Source: JADJNY01 sp046349615 (GTDB lineage: Bacteria; Planctomycetota; UBA1135; GCA-002686595). Taken from it: a stretch of DNA of 64,000 nt. A program made the translations under genes and the position numbers. Under the pieces are notes generated by a model, which did not search any database, was not told where the DNA came from, and worked only from the letters and a program-made list of their open reading frames with translations. Location of the stretch: the NCBI GenBank assembly GCA_046349615.1, contig JAXMBZ010000011.1, positions 122,797 to 186,796 on the forward strand, written 5' to 3'. Positions 51,474 to 59,884 of the stretch are shown one piece after another (the first letter of the stretch is position 1; the number at the start of each line of letters is the position of its first letter).

Positions 51474-52603
51474 GAACGAGCGCCCGCTCCGCCGCGGTCG
51501 GGGTTCGACGAGGAGCGCGAGGCGGCGTGGGATGACGAGTCCGCGCTCGGCTTCGCCTTCGCATCGGACGACGAGCCCGCACGCGGCGTCGCGCCAGAGT
51601 TCGCGCGCTCCGCCGCGAGCTCCGCGCGCACCTTCGCGATCTGCTCCGGATCGGGGTTGCCGCCCGAGACGATCGTGACGACGCGCAGCGGGTTCGCGCG
51701 CGTGCGTCCGGCGAGGAGTTCGCGCGGAACGAGCCCTTCGAACACCGCGGCGCTGCTCGCGGCGCCCGCGGGCTCGACCGTCTCGCCGAACGCGACGAGG
51801 CGCTTCTGCGCGGCGAGCACGGTCGCGTCGTCGAGCAGGAGCACGCCGTCGAGCGTCGCGCGGCACACGTCGATGTTGACGCGGCCCGCGTACGGCGGCG
51901 TGAGGCCTTGGATGCAGCTCTGGATCTCGACCTGCACGGGCGAACCCGCCGCGAGTCCGCGCGAGAGCGTCGCGGCGCCCTTCGGCTCGACGCCGAACAC
52001 GCGCACGGCGCGGCCGAGGCGATGACGCAGCGCGAGCGAGACGCCGCTGACGAGCCCGCCGCCGCCGACGGGCACGTAGACGAGCTCCACCGACGGCCAC
52101 GCGTCCACGATCTCGAGCCCGACGGTGCCCGCGCCGAGCAACGTGCGCTCCGCGTCGTAGGGGTGGACGAGCGTCGCGCCGTCCTTCACGCGGCGGTCGC
52201 ATTCGGCCTCGCACGCGAGGCGCGTTTCGCAGAGCACGACCTCGGCGCCGAACTCGCGGCACGCGGCGATCTTGTTCGCGTACGCGTTCTTCGGCATCAC
52301 GATCGTCGCGCGGATGTCGGCTTTGTGCGCGGCCCACGCGAGCGCTTTGCCGTGGTTGCCCGAGCTCGTGCAGACGACGCCGCCGCGACGCTCGTCGGGT
52401 GTCAGCTGCGCGACCTGGTTCCACGCGCCGCGCGCCTTGAACGCGCCGATCACCTGGCGGTTCTCGAGCTTGAGCCGCAGGTCGACGCGCTCGTCGCCGC
52501 AGTCGAAGGGGACGAGCGGCGTGGTCTCGACGACGCCGGCGATGCGTCGCGCGGCGTCTTCGATGCGCTCGGGATGGAACGGGGTCCAGGGGTCGGGGGT
52601 CAT
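51470..52603 (-). CDS. PLP-dependent threonine/serine dehydratase
   Basis: 377 residues. The PLP lysine lies in VIGAFKARGAW (Lys56). The phosphate-binding SSGNHGKALAWA and the tetraglycine loop PVGGGGLVSG are present, as in biodegradative threonine dehydratase or serine racemase. No C-terminal ACT domain follows, unlike biosynthetic IlvA; instead there is a polar Ser/Lys/Ala tail of ~45 residues that is probably disordered. The enzyme would deaminate Thr or Ser to 2-oxobutyrate or pyruvate and may also act on other hydroxy amino acids. Translationally coupled to the SpoU methylase by a GTGA overlap. Divergent from the SnoaL-like gene. Confidence 0.9.
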   Translation of the reverse strand: MTPDPWTPFHPERIEDAARRIAGVVETTPLVPFDCGDERVDLRLKLENRQVIGAFKARGAWNQVAQLTPDERRGGVVCTSSGNHGKALAWAAHKADIRATIVMPKNAYANKIAACREFGAEVVLCETRLACEAECDRRVKDGATLVHPYDAERTLLGAGTVGLEIVDAWPSVELVYVPVGGGGLVSGVSLALRHRLGRAVRVFGVEPKGAATLSRGLAAGSPVQVEIQSCIQGLTPPYAGRVNIDVCRATLDGVLLLDDATVLAAQKRLVAFGETVEPAGAASSAAVFEGLVPRELLAGRTRANPLRVVTIVSGGNPDPEQIAKVRAELAAERANSGATPRAGSSSDAKAKPSADSSSHAASRSSSNPDRGGAGARS

Positions 52604-52797
52604 GCGATTTCGCGCGCAGTCTAGCGCGGCGATGGCGACGGAGCGCGGACGGACGAGCTCGTCGTCGACGGAGCGCGCGTCCGGCGAGCGCTCCGGTTCC
52701 TCCCACTGCTGCCGGCGCAGCGCGGCGTTGACTCGCAGGGCGCGCTCCCGGATCGTGGCGCGCTCTTCCGTCCCGTCGAACGACCCACGCTCCCACC

Positions 52798-53193
52798 ATG
52801 AACCCGAACCAAGCCCTCGTCCAAAGCCTCTACGACGCGTTCGCCAAGGGCGACGTGCCTGCCTTCCTCGCGCGTCTCGATCCGAAGGTCGTGTGGAACG
52901 AAGCGGAGGGCTTCTTCCTCTCCGACAAGAACCCCTACGTCGGCCACGACGCGATCGTGCAGGGCGTCTTCGCGCGCATCATGACGGAATACGAGGGCTT
53001 CCGCGTCGTGCCGAGGGAGCTCGCCGGCGACGGGAGCGTGATCACGATGTTCGGCCGCTACGTCGGCACGCACGCGAAGACGAAGAAGCCGCTCGACGTC
53101 CAGTGCGCGCACACGTGGTGGATCCGGGACGGAAAAATCGTGCGCTTCCAACAGATGGTCGACACGGCAGCGGCGGCGAAAACGCGCGCGTGA
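52798..53193 (+). CDS. SnoaL-like/NTF2-fold protein
   Basis: 131 residues. The opening ALVQSLYDAFAKGDVPAFLARLDPKVVWNEAEG is the usual start of small NTF2-fold (SnoaL-like) proteins, and the end has AHTWWIRDGKIVRFQQMVDTA, with strands in the right order. Members include ketosteroid-isomerase-like enzymes and non-catalytic ligand binders; no catalytic residue can be assigned here. No membrane or signal segment is present, so it is cytoplasmic. It converges on the anchored regulatory-domain gene 9 bases downstream. Its function is not indicated by neighbours. Confidence 0.85.
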   Translation: MNPNQALVQSLYDAFAKGDVPAFLARLDPKVVWNEAEGFFLSDKNPYVGHDAIVQGVFARIMTEYEGFRVVPRELAGDGSVITMFGRYVGTHAKTKKPLDVQCAHTWWIRDGKIVRFQQMVDTAAAAKTRA

Positions 53194-53202
53194 GACGCGC
53201 TC

Positions 53203-55431
53203 TCACTTCTTCCGCTGCACCGGATTGAACCGCAGCACGACGAACTTCCGATCGTCGCGCTTCCACGCCGGCCGCAAGTCGACCCCGCCGGCCAGCCTCC
53301 AATTCGGGTGCTTCGCCTCGACCTTCTTCGGCGGATCCCGCAGTTCGAGCTTCAGCGTGCCGTCCTTCCCCGTCTTCCCCATCGAGCGCCCGTCCGCGAA
53401 CACCTCGACACCCTCGATCACCCCGCGGCCGTCGCGCCGCACTGCGCGCACGACGTCCTTCCATCCGGGCTCGAGCGCGAGTTCCAACACACGCCGGATC
53501 TTCCCGTCGACGTGCTCCTCGACCGCGAACGCCGTCTCGTCGCCGCGCTCCGATCCATAGCCGGGCCGATCGATCCGCCAGCGGAACGCCCGGTCGAGCG
53601 GCACCCCGCGCTCGATCACCTCACCCGACGCGAACCGCCGCTCGCGATTCGGTCCGTTCTTGAACTCGATCCACGCCCGCACGCCGTCGAGCGCGACCCC
53701 GTTGTCGCGATCCGTCACGCGCACGACGTAATCAGACGTCGCGACGTCGTCGCGCACCAAGATCCGCACGTCCTCGTTCGGCGCGGCCACCTCGAGCGAG
53801 CGCGGCTCCCACTTGAGCCAGTCGTCCTTCTCGACGTTGAGCGTGAACGGCCCCGCCGGTAGCGACGTGAACTGGAAGACGCCGACCTTGCGCCCCTCGA
53901 CCGTCGTCCACTGCACCTCCGACGCGAGCGACGGTCCCCCGCGATCGTTCACGGCGACCAGCGTCACCCGCGCCCGCGGCGTCGACCGCCCCGTCTCCGT
54001 CGCGATCGTCCCGCGGATGTTCCCGACCGGCGGTTTCGGTTGGAGCACGACGACGAGCTCCGCCGTCGCGCGCTGCGTCAGCGTGAACGTCCGCTCGTTC
54101 TCCGCGTGGCGGAGCGAGCGCGCGGTCAAGCGACACTCGCCGGGCCGCACGAAGTCGAAGCGGAAGCGCCCGTGCGCGTCCGTCGCGGCGTCGCGCTTCC
54201 TTTCGCGCTGACCACCGAGCCCCTCGCGCAGCACGACCTGCGCACGCGACACGCCGATCCCGTCCGCGTCGACGACCGTGCCCAGGACCGAACCGAACGC
54301 GTCGGCCTTCAGCGTGACGGTCCCCTGCACGCCGCGCACCGCTCCGACGTTCGCGTCGCCGCGCCACACGCCGTCGGCGGAGCGCAGCTCGACGCGCTCG
54401 GCGTGGTCGAAGCGCGGATCGACGGGCCCGAAGCGCACCCACGGCAGCCCGCCCGCGTCCGATGGATCGGGCGCGCGCGCCGCCTCGCCTCCGACGCGGT
54501 CGCGGTCGTCCTCGCCCGCGACGGCGAGGTAGAAGCGCGCGGTTTCGAGCGTCAGCGGGTTCGCGTCCGGCGCGTCGACGACGTGGAGCGAGTCGACGGC
54601 GACGGGACGGGCGTCCGCGGGTGAGGAGCTCTCGGTGCTCGCGGGCTTCGGCTCCGACGCGGCCGGCTTCGGCTCCGTGGCGACGGCGACGCCGTTCCTC
54701 GGCGTCTTGTCGTCGGAGGAGGTCGCGCTCTTCTCGTTCGCCGGCGCAGCCTCGCTCTTCGCGGTCGAGCTCGTGCGTGCCGCCATGTCGGCGCTCGCGC
54801 TCCCCTCGCCCTCCGTCCCCACTTCCTTCGGCGCGAGCACGAGCACGCCGTTCGGCGTCAGGTTCAGCGTGAACGTCGGCCCGCTCGGCACCGCGAGCGC
54901 GAGCTCCTGCGCGCTCGTCCCCTCGACCTCGTGATCGACCTGCAGCGACGGCGCGGGCCGCCGGCGTTCCGGATGATCGAGCGGGTCGATGCGCAGCCGC
55001 CCCGCGCCGAACTCCGTGCGGCTCTCGAAGCGTCCTTCCGCGTCGGTCCACACGTCTTCCTGGTGCGTGCGATCGTGGACGCGCAGGAGGAAGCGCGGGA
55101 GCGGCTCGTTCGTCGCTTCGTCGACGAGTCGTCCTCGCACGTGCGCGCGCGGGCCCGCGGGCACGGCCGAGGGCGTCGGCGCGACGGCGAGCTCGGCGCG
55201 CGCGGGTTCGTCGGCGCGCGCCTCGGGCTCGAGCACCACCGACGGCTCGTCGCCGCCGTCTTCGAGCGTCGCGCGCGGCGGCGCGGCCTCGGCCTCCTTC
55301 GCGGCGGCCTCGCTCCACGGCGGGTCGAGCTCGTGCGGCGCGTCGGCGCTCGCGAACGTCCAGAGCCACGCTCCGAGGAGCGCGATCGCGAGCAGCGCGA
55401 CGGCGAGGACGAGGGCGTTCGTGCGGCGCAT
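53203..55431 (-). CDS. Membrane-anchored protein with carboxypeptidase-regulatory-like domains (II)
   Basis: 742 residues from ATG 55431. Helix LVLAVALLAIALLGAWLW at residues ~7-25 anchors it; an acidic/Ala-rich spacer follows. Regulatory-like beta-sandwiches are recognisable at ~95-150 (VRGRLVDEATNEPLPRFLLR, then TDAEGRFESR), ~400-500 (GSVLGTVVDADGIGVSRAQV, DAHGRFRFDFV) and further on (IRGTIATETGRSTPRARVTL). A disordered Ser/Pro/Ala/Lys stretch (~210-290) separates the first two. No catalytic residue is attached. It resembles the protein at 16589-18331 in anchor and domain type. It is divergent from the dihydrouridine synthase gene, with 189 bases between. Confidence 0.78.
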   Translation of the reverse strand: MRRTNALVLAVALLAIALLGAWLWTFASADAPHELDPPWSEAAAKEAEAAPPRATLEDGGDEPSVVLEPEARADEPARAELAVAPTPSAVPAGPRAHVRGRLVDEATNEPLPRFLLRVHDRTHQEDVWTDAEGRFESRTEFGAGRLRIDPLDHPERRRPAPSLQVDHEVEGTSAQELALAVPSGPTFTLNLTPNGVLVLAPKEVGTEGEGSASADMAARTSSTAKSEAAPANEKSATSSDDKTPRNGVAVATEPKPAASEPKPASTESSSPADARPVAVDSLHVVDAPDANPLTLETARFYLAVAGEDDRDRVGGEAARAPDPSDAGGLPWVRFGPVDPRFDHAERVELRSADGVWRGDANVGAVRGVQGTVTLKADAFGSVLGTVVDADGIGVSRAQVVLREGLGGQRERKRDAATDAHGRFRFDFVRPGECRLTARSLRHAENERTFTLTQRATAELVVVLQPKPPVGNIRGTIATETGRSTPRARVTLVAVNDRGGPSLASEVQWTTVEGRKVGVFQFTSLPAGPFTLNVEKDDWLKWEPRSLEVAAPNEDVRILVRDDVATSDYVVRVTDRDNGVALDGVRAWIEFKNGPNRERRFASGEVIERGVPLDRAFRWRIDRPGYGSERGDETAFAVEEHVDGKIRRVLELALEPGWKDVVRAVRRDGRGVIEGVEVFADGRSMGKTGKDGTLKLELRDPPKKVEAKHPNWRLAGGVDLRPAWKRDDRKFVVLRFNPVQRKK

Positions 55432-55620
55432 GGACGGAACGAGGATACCGGCGCGTCGGCGCGCGCACGCGCCTCGACACCTTCTCGTCGCGCAAGACCG
55501 GCGCAAGCGCGCTCCGCCCGTAGTTCGCAGGGGAAGCCGGCGCGCGCGCGCGCACCGCCGCCTCCTCGCCGCGAGCTTCCGGCCAGAGCGCGCTCCGCCG
55601 CGCCGAGTACACTCTCCCGA

Positions 55621-56724
55621 ATGGCCCGCGCGCTCCCGTTCACCGCGACGGCCCTCCTCGCGCCGATGGAGGGCGTCACGGACCCGTGCTTCCGCGACCT
55701 CGTGCTCGCGCGCAACGGGCCCGAGGCGCTCGGCGGCGCGTTCACGGAGTTCGCGCGCGTCGTGCAGGTCGCGCTGCCGCGACACGTGCTGCGCGAGCAC
55801 CTCGGCCCGCGTCGTTTCGCGCAGCCGGTCGGGCTCCAATTGATGGGTAGCGAGCCCGGGCTCGTCGCGGCGAGCGCGCGCCGCGCGGAGGAGGTCGGCG
55901 CGCCGCTCGTCGATCTCAACTTCGGTTGCCCGGCGAAGGGCGCCTTGCGCGGCTGCGCGGGTTCGTCGCTCCTCCAGGATCCGGCCGCGGTCGAGCGCCT
56001 CGTGCGCGCCGTCGTCGACGCGGTCGAGCGCGTCCCCGTCACCGCGAAGATCCGCGCGGGCTTCGACGACGCGTCGCGCGTCGAGGACCTCGCGCGCGCG
56101 GCGGAGGACGGCGGCGCGGCGCTCTTGACGGTCCACTGCCGCACGAAGGCGGAGCTTTACTGCGACGAGGTCGATTGGACGCGCCTCGCGCGCGCCGCGA
56201 ACGCCGTGTCGATCCCGGTGTGCGGCAACGGCGGCGTGCGCACGCACGCGGACTTCGAGCGGATGCGGCGCGAGACCGGCTGCGCGTTCGCGATGGTCGG
56301 ACGCGCGGCGCTCGGTGATCCGTGGATCTTCTCCGGGAAGCGCGTGAGCGCCGCCGACGCCGCGCGCTTCCTGCTCGACTACGTCGACGTGCTGCGCGCG
56401 GAGAACGTCTCCGCCCGCGGCGCGGCGGGGCGCGTGAAGCAGCTCCTCCAACACTGGACCGCCGGCGGTCTGTGCGACGACGACCGCGCGAGCTGGCTCG
56501 GCGAGCGCGAGCCCGAGCCGCTCTTCGCGCGTCTCGAGCGGATCGCGGGGGCGGAGCGCGACCTCGCGGTGAACCCGCCGCTCGCCGCCTCGGAGGAGGC
56601 CCAGGTCGGAGCCTCGACGAGCGAGGGGCGCGCCGAGGCGCGGCCCAACGCGCCGCTCGACGCGCGGCCGGGGCGGGTCGAGGCCGAGCTCGCGACGCCC
56701 GTCGAGCGCCCGAAGCGGGCGTGA
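55621..56724 (+). CDS. tRNA-dihydrouridine synthase
   Basis: 367 residues; the ATG at 55621 gives the normal opening (LLAPMEGVTDPCFRDLVL). Dus signatures: VDLNFGCPAKGAL (Cys103, the proton donor), the FMN-binding KIRAGF, LTVHCRTKAELYC, and VCGNGGV before the final barrel helices. The enzyme reduces uridine to dihydrouridine in tRNA loops using FMN and NADPH. Which of the Dus subfamilies it belongs to is unclear; the NFGCPAKGALRGCAG segment departs from the common kkgaG version. The C-terminal ~40 residues (AASEEAQVGASTSEGRAEA...) are a disordered extension. Single gene, cytoplasmic. Confidence 0.88.
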   Translation: MARALPFTATALLAPMEGVTDPCFRDLVLARNGPEALGGAFTEFARVVQVALPRHVLREHLGPRRFAQPVGLQLMGSEPGLVAASARRAEEVGAPLVDLNFGCPAKGALRGCAGSSLLQDPAAVERLVRAVVDAVERVPVTAKIRAGFDDASRVEDLARAAEDGGAALLTVHCRTKAELYCDEVDWTRLARAANAVSIPVCGNGGVRTHADFERMRRETGCAFAMVGRAALGDPWIFSGKRVSAADAARFLLDYVDVLRAENVSARGAAGRVKQLLQHWTAGGLCDDDRASWLGEREPEPLFARLERIAGAERDLAVNPPLAASEEAQVGASTSEGRAEARPNAPLDARPGRVEAELATPVERPKRA

Positions 56725-56789
56725 CCGGTCGGCGACTCGCCTGCTAGTCGGTTTCGATCCGCGCCCCGTCGCGGTCGAAAGGACCCGCC

Positions 56790-57164
56790 ATGCTCGCAGC
56801 TCCTCGTCTCCTCGCCGGTCTCGTCCTCCTCCTCCCGCTCACCGCGCTCCAGCTCGAAGGCCCCGCTCACGAGCCGCCGACCGGCCCCCACGGCCCGCGC
56901 GACGGGACGTTCGTCACGGGGACGTCGGTGACGGGCAACTTCCAGGAGGCGCTCGACGCCGCGCTCGAGACCGCGCGCGCACGCTTCGCGCCGCACGGGA
57001 CGACCGTCGACTTCTCCTGGCGATTCGACGGTCTTTCCGGCCGACGAGCGCTCGCTCCCGACACGCGCGCGCTGACCGTCGTCCTCGAGATCACACGCGG
57101 CGTCCCGCCCGAGCTCCAAAAAAAAGCGGGCCCCGGCGGCTCCGCTCCGGGAGGGGGTTTCTAG
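56790..57164 (+). CDS. Small secreted protein, unknown function
   Basis: 124 residues. A good signal peptide (LLAGLVLLLPLTALQ) is followed by a polar linker rich in His/Pro/Gly (EPPTGPHGPRDG), then a short alpha/beta part (NFQEALDAALETARARFAP, TVDFSWRFDGLSG, LTVVLEITR). The last ~15 residues are Gly-rich and are encoded inside a GC-rich hairpin with an A-run upstream, so the stop codon lies in what looks like the terminator. Third-position bias supports the frame. No family is recognised. It ends 54 bases before speA; transcription probably stops between them. Confidence 0.6.
   Translation: MLAAPRLLAGLVLLLPLTALQLEGPAHEPPTGPHGPRDGTFVTGTSVTGNFQEALDAALETARARFAPHGTTVDFSWRFDGLSGRRALAPDTRALTVVLEITRGVPPELQKKAGPGGSAPGGGF
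57118..57160 (+). terminator. Putative intrinsic terminator at the end of the small secreted gene
   Basis: A run of eight A (57118-57125), then GC-rich CCCCGG (57131-57136) pairing with CCGGG-A-G (57147-57153, one bulge), then GGGGTTT. The inverse reading also has a long U-run, so it could work on the minus strand too, though no minus-strand gene ends here. The U-tract on the plus side is short. Confidence 0.4.
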
Positions 57165-57218
57165 AATCCTGCGCTCAGGATTCCCCTTCCTCTCCCCGCA
57201 GGAGCATTCGCGAGCACG

Positions 57219-59330
57219 ATGGCCAGGTGGACCCACCTCGATAGCGAGACCCTCTACAACGTCAGCAAGTGGGGTCTCGGGTTCTTCCGCATCAACGAGC
57301 AGGGCAACGTCGAAGCGAAGCCGGAACCGGATCGCAACGGATCCTCGCCCGGCATCGACTTGCACGAGCTGCTCGGACAGCTCCTGCGGCGCGGCGTCTC
57401 GACGCCGATCCTGTTGCGCTTCGACGGCATCCTGCGCGCCCGCGTGCGCGCGATGAACGAGGCGTTCAACAACGCGCGCAAGGAGTTCCAGTACGAAGCG
57501 CCCTACCGCGGCGTGTTCCCCATCAAGGTGAACCAGGAGCGCCACGTCGTCGAGGCGCTGCTCAGCGAAGGCGCCAACTGGCAGATGGGCCTCGAGGTCG
57601 GCTCCAAGCCCGAGCTCATCGCGGTCGTCGCGCTGATGGCCGGCCGCGGCTCCTTGATGGTCTGCAACGGCTACAAGGACGAGGAGTACATCGAGATGGC
57701 GCTCATGTCGACGAAGCTCGGCATCACGCCGATCGTCGTCGTCGAGAAGTACTCCGAGGTCGACACGGTGCTGCGCGTCGCCCGTGCGCTCAACATCCGT
57801 CCGAACATCGGCGTGCGCGCGAAGCTCTCGGGCAAGGGCGCGGGCCGCTGGCAGGAGTCGGGCGGCGACCGCTCGAAGTTCGGCCTGACCACGCGTGAGA
57901 TCGTCGAGGTCGTCGAGCGCCTCGAGCGCGAAGGCCTCCTCGACTGCCTCCAGCTCATGCACTTCCACCTCGGCAGCCAGATCCCCGAGATCCGCTCGCT
58001 GAAGAACGCGCTCAAGGAGGCGACGCACACGCTCGTGTCGCTCTCGAAGATGGGCGTGCGCATCAAGTGGTTCGACGTCGGCGGCGGCCTCGGCGTCGAC
58101 TACGACGGCTCGTCGACCAACTTCGAGTCGTCGATGAACTACTCGATGCAGGAGTACGCGAACGACGTCGTGTACCACCTCCAGCAGGCGTGCCTCGAGA
58201 ACGAGATCCCGCAGCCGGGCATCATCACCGAGAGCGGCCGCGCGCTGACCGCGCACCACGCGGTGCTCGTGACGGAGGTGCTCGGCACGAGCGACTTCAC
58301 GTCCGAGGGCCTCGCCAAGGCGCCCGCGGAGGACGAGCACGAGCTGATCCACAACTTCCACCAGCTCTGCGAGAACGTCACCGCGAAGAACTACCAGGAG
58401 AGCTACCACGACGCGATGCAGATGCGCGACGAGGCGATGGTGCTCTTCAACGTGGGACAGGTCGGCATGCGCGAGCGCGCGCGCGTCGAGGACTTCTTCT
58501 GGAGGACGTGCGAGAAGATCCTGAAGATCACGCGCGCCCTCGATTACGTGCCGGACGACCTCGCGAACCTCGAGCGCGACATGGCCGACACGTACTTCCT
58601 CAACTTCTCGCTCTTCCAGTCCGTTCCGGACTCGTGGGCGATCCACCAGCTCTTCCCGATCCTCCCGCTGCACCGCCACACGGAGCAGCCGACGCGCCGC
58701 GGCATCCTCGCCGACATCACGTGCGACTCGGACGGCAAGGTGGACCGCTTCATCGACCTGCGCGACGTGAAGCGCACGCTCGAGCTCCACCCGCTCAAGA
58801 AGGACGAGCCGTACTACCTCGGCTTCTTCCTCGTGGGCGCGTACCAGGAGATCCTCGGCGACATGCACAACCTGTTCGGCGACACGAACGTCGTGCACGT
58901 CGACATGGACGAGAACGGACGCCCGCGCCTGACGCACGTGTTGCGCGGCGAGCGCGTGCAGGACGTCCTCGAGTACGTCGAGTACTTCGAGACGGACCTG
59001 CTCTCGAACCTGCGGCGCTCGGTCGAGAACTCGCTCGAGGAAGGCCGCATCACGTTCGAGGAGTCGGCGCTGATCTACCGCCGCTACGAGAACGGCCTGC
59101 ACGGGTACACCTACCTCACGCGCGAGAAGTCGCGCGTCGAGACGCCGAGCTTCCCGCAATTCGGCGCTCCGGGCGCCCCGGGCGCACCCGCGCCCGCTCC
59201 AGCGACTCCGTCGACGGCGTTCGTGTCGTCGGCGCAGGCACACCTGCCGCTCTCCGGCAGTTCGGGTCCGATCCCGTCCGGCTACACGATCCCGGCGAGC
59301 GCGCCGCAAGCGGCGAAGACGAACGCGTGA
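57219..59330 (+). CDS. speA: Biosynthetic arginine decarboxylase
   Basis: 703 residues, slightly longer than the usual ~630-660. PLP Lys103 lies in GVFPIKVNQERHV; further conserved segments are GLEVGSKPEL, IGVRAKLSGKGAG, HFHLGSQIPEI, WFDVGGGLGVDYDG and ITESGRALTAHHAV. The extra length is a C-terminal Ala/Pro/Ser tail of ~60 residues. SpeA converts arginine to agmatine with PLP and Mg, the first step to putrescine and polyamines in the cytoplasm. The ATG at 57219 has GGAG 14 bases before it, somewhat far. The stop overlaps the SlyD-like gene (GTGA), so the two are translated together. Confidence 0.95.
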   Translation: MARWTHLDSETLYNVSKWGLGFFRINEQGNVEAKPEPDRNGSSPGIDLHELLGQLLRRGVSTPILLRFDGILRARVRAMNEAFNNARKEFQYEAPYRGVFPIKVNQERHVVEALLSEGANWQMGLEVGSKPELIAVVALMAGRGSLMVCNGYKDEEYIEMALMSTKLGITPIVVVEKYSEVDTVLRVARALNIRPNIGVRAKLSGKGAGRWQESGGDRSKFGLTTREIVEVVERLEREGLLDCLQLMHFHLGSQIPEIRSLKNALKEATHTLVSLSKMGVRIKWFDVGGGLGVDYDGSSTNFESSMNYSMQEYANDVVYHLQQACLENEIPQPGIITESGRALTAHHAVLVTEVLGTSDFTSEGLAKAPAEDEHELIHNFHQLCENVTAKNYQESYHDAMQMRDEAMVLFNVGQVGMRERARVEDFFWRTCEKILKITRALDYVPDDLANLERDMADTYFLNFSLFQSVPDSWAIHQLFPILPLHRHTEQPTRRGILADITCDSDGKVDRFIDLRDVKRTLELHPLKKDEPYYLGFFLVGAYQEILGDMHNLFGDTNVVHVDMDENGRPRLTHVLRGERVQDVLEYVEYFETDLLSNLRRSVENSLEEGRITFEESALIYRRYENGLHGYTYLTREKSRVETPSFPQFGAPGAPGAPAPAPATPSTAFVSSAQAHLPLSGSSGPIPSGYTIPASAPQAAKTNA

Positions 59331-59839
59331 AGATCGAACAGGACTGCTTCGTCGAGCTCGAATACCAGCTCAAGAACGGCAAGGGCGACGTGGTCGAGCA
59401 ATCGACCGAGCGCGGCCCGATGACGTATCTGCACGGGCACGAGGAGATCCTCCCCGCGCTCGAACAAGGCCTCGAAGGCGCCGGCGAGGGCGACAAGCTC
59501 TCGATCTGCCTCGAACCCGATCAGGCGTACGGGCCGTACGACCCCGACCAGATCCTGTCCGTGCCGCGCAGCGAGTTCCCCGAGGACGCGGAGATCGTGC
59601 CGGGCGATTGGATCACCATTTCGCTCAGCGACGAGCAGGACACGGACGTCGACGGGCAGGAGATGGACGCGCGCGTCGTCGAGATCAGCCCGGACGCGAT
59701 CACGCTCGACGCGAATCATCCGCTCGCGGGACAACAGGTCGTGTTCGAGATGCGCGTCTTGAAGGTGCGCAAGGCGACCGAGGAAGAGATGGAAGCGCGC
59801 GAAGCGGCGCGGGACGAGGACGAGGACGAAGGCGGGTGA
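59327..59839 (+). CDS. slyD: SlyD-like FKBP-type peptidyl-prolyl isomerase
   Basis: 170 residues from GTG 59327, which overlaps the speA stop. The opening VELEYQLKNGKGDVVEQSTE, the loop GPMTYLHGHEEILPALEQGL, then AYGPYDPDQILSVPRSEFPE and the return to LAGQQVVFEMRVLKV fit the SlyD family: an FKBP domain split by an insert-in-flap chaperone domain. The His/Cys-rich metal-binding tail of E. coli SlyD is replaced by an acidic tail (EEEMEAREAARDEDEDEGG). It likely helps folding in the cytoplasm. The coupling to arginine decarboxylase is unexplained. Confidence 0.88.
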   Translation: MKIEQDCFVELEYQLKNGKGDVVEQSTERGPMTYLHGHEEILPALEQGLEGAGEGDKLSICLEPDQAYGPYDPDQILSVPRSEFPEDAEIVPGDWITISLSDEQDTDVDGQEMDARVVEISPDAITLDANHPLAGQQVVFEMRVLKVRKATEEEMEAREAARDEDEDEGG

Positions 59840-59884
59840 CGCCTTGAGCGCGGCCGGCCCGGCGCGCGCTACGATCGAGCCTAC

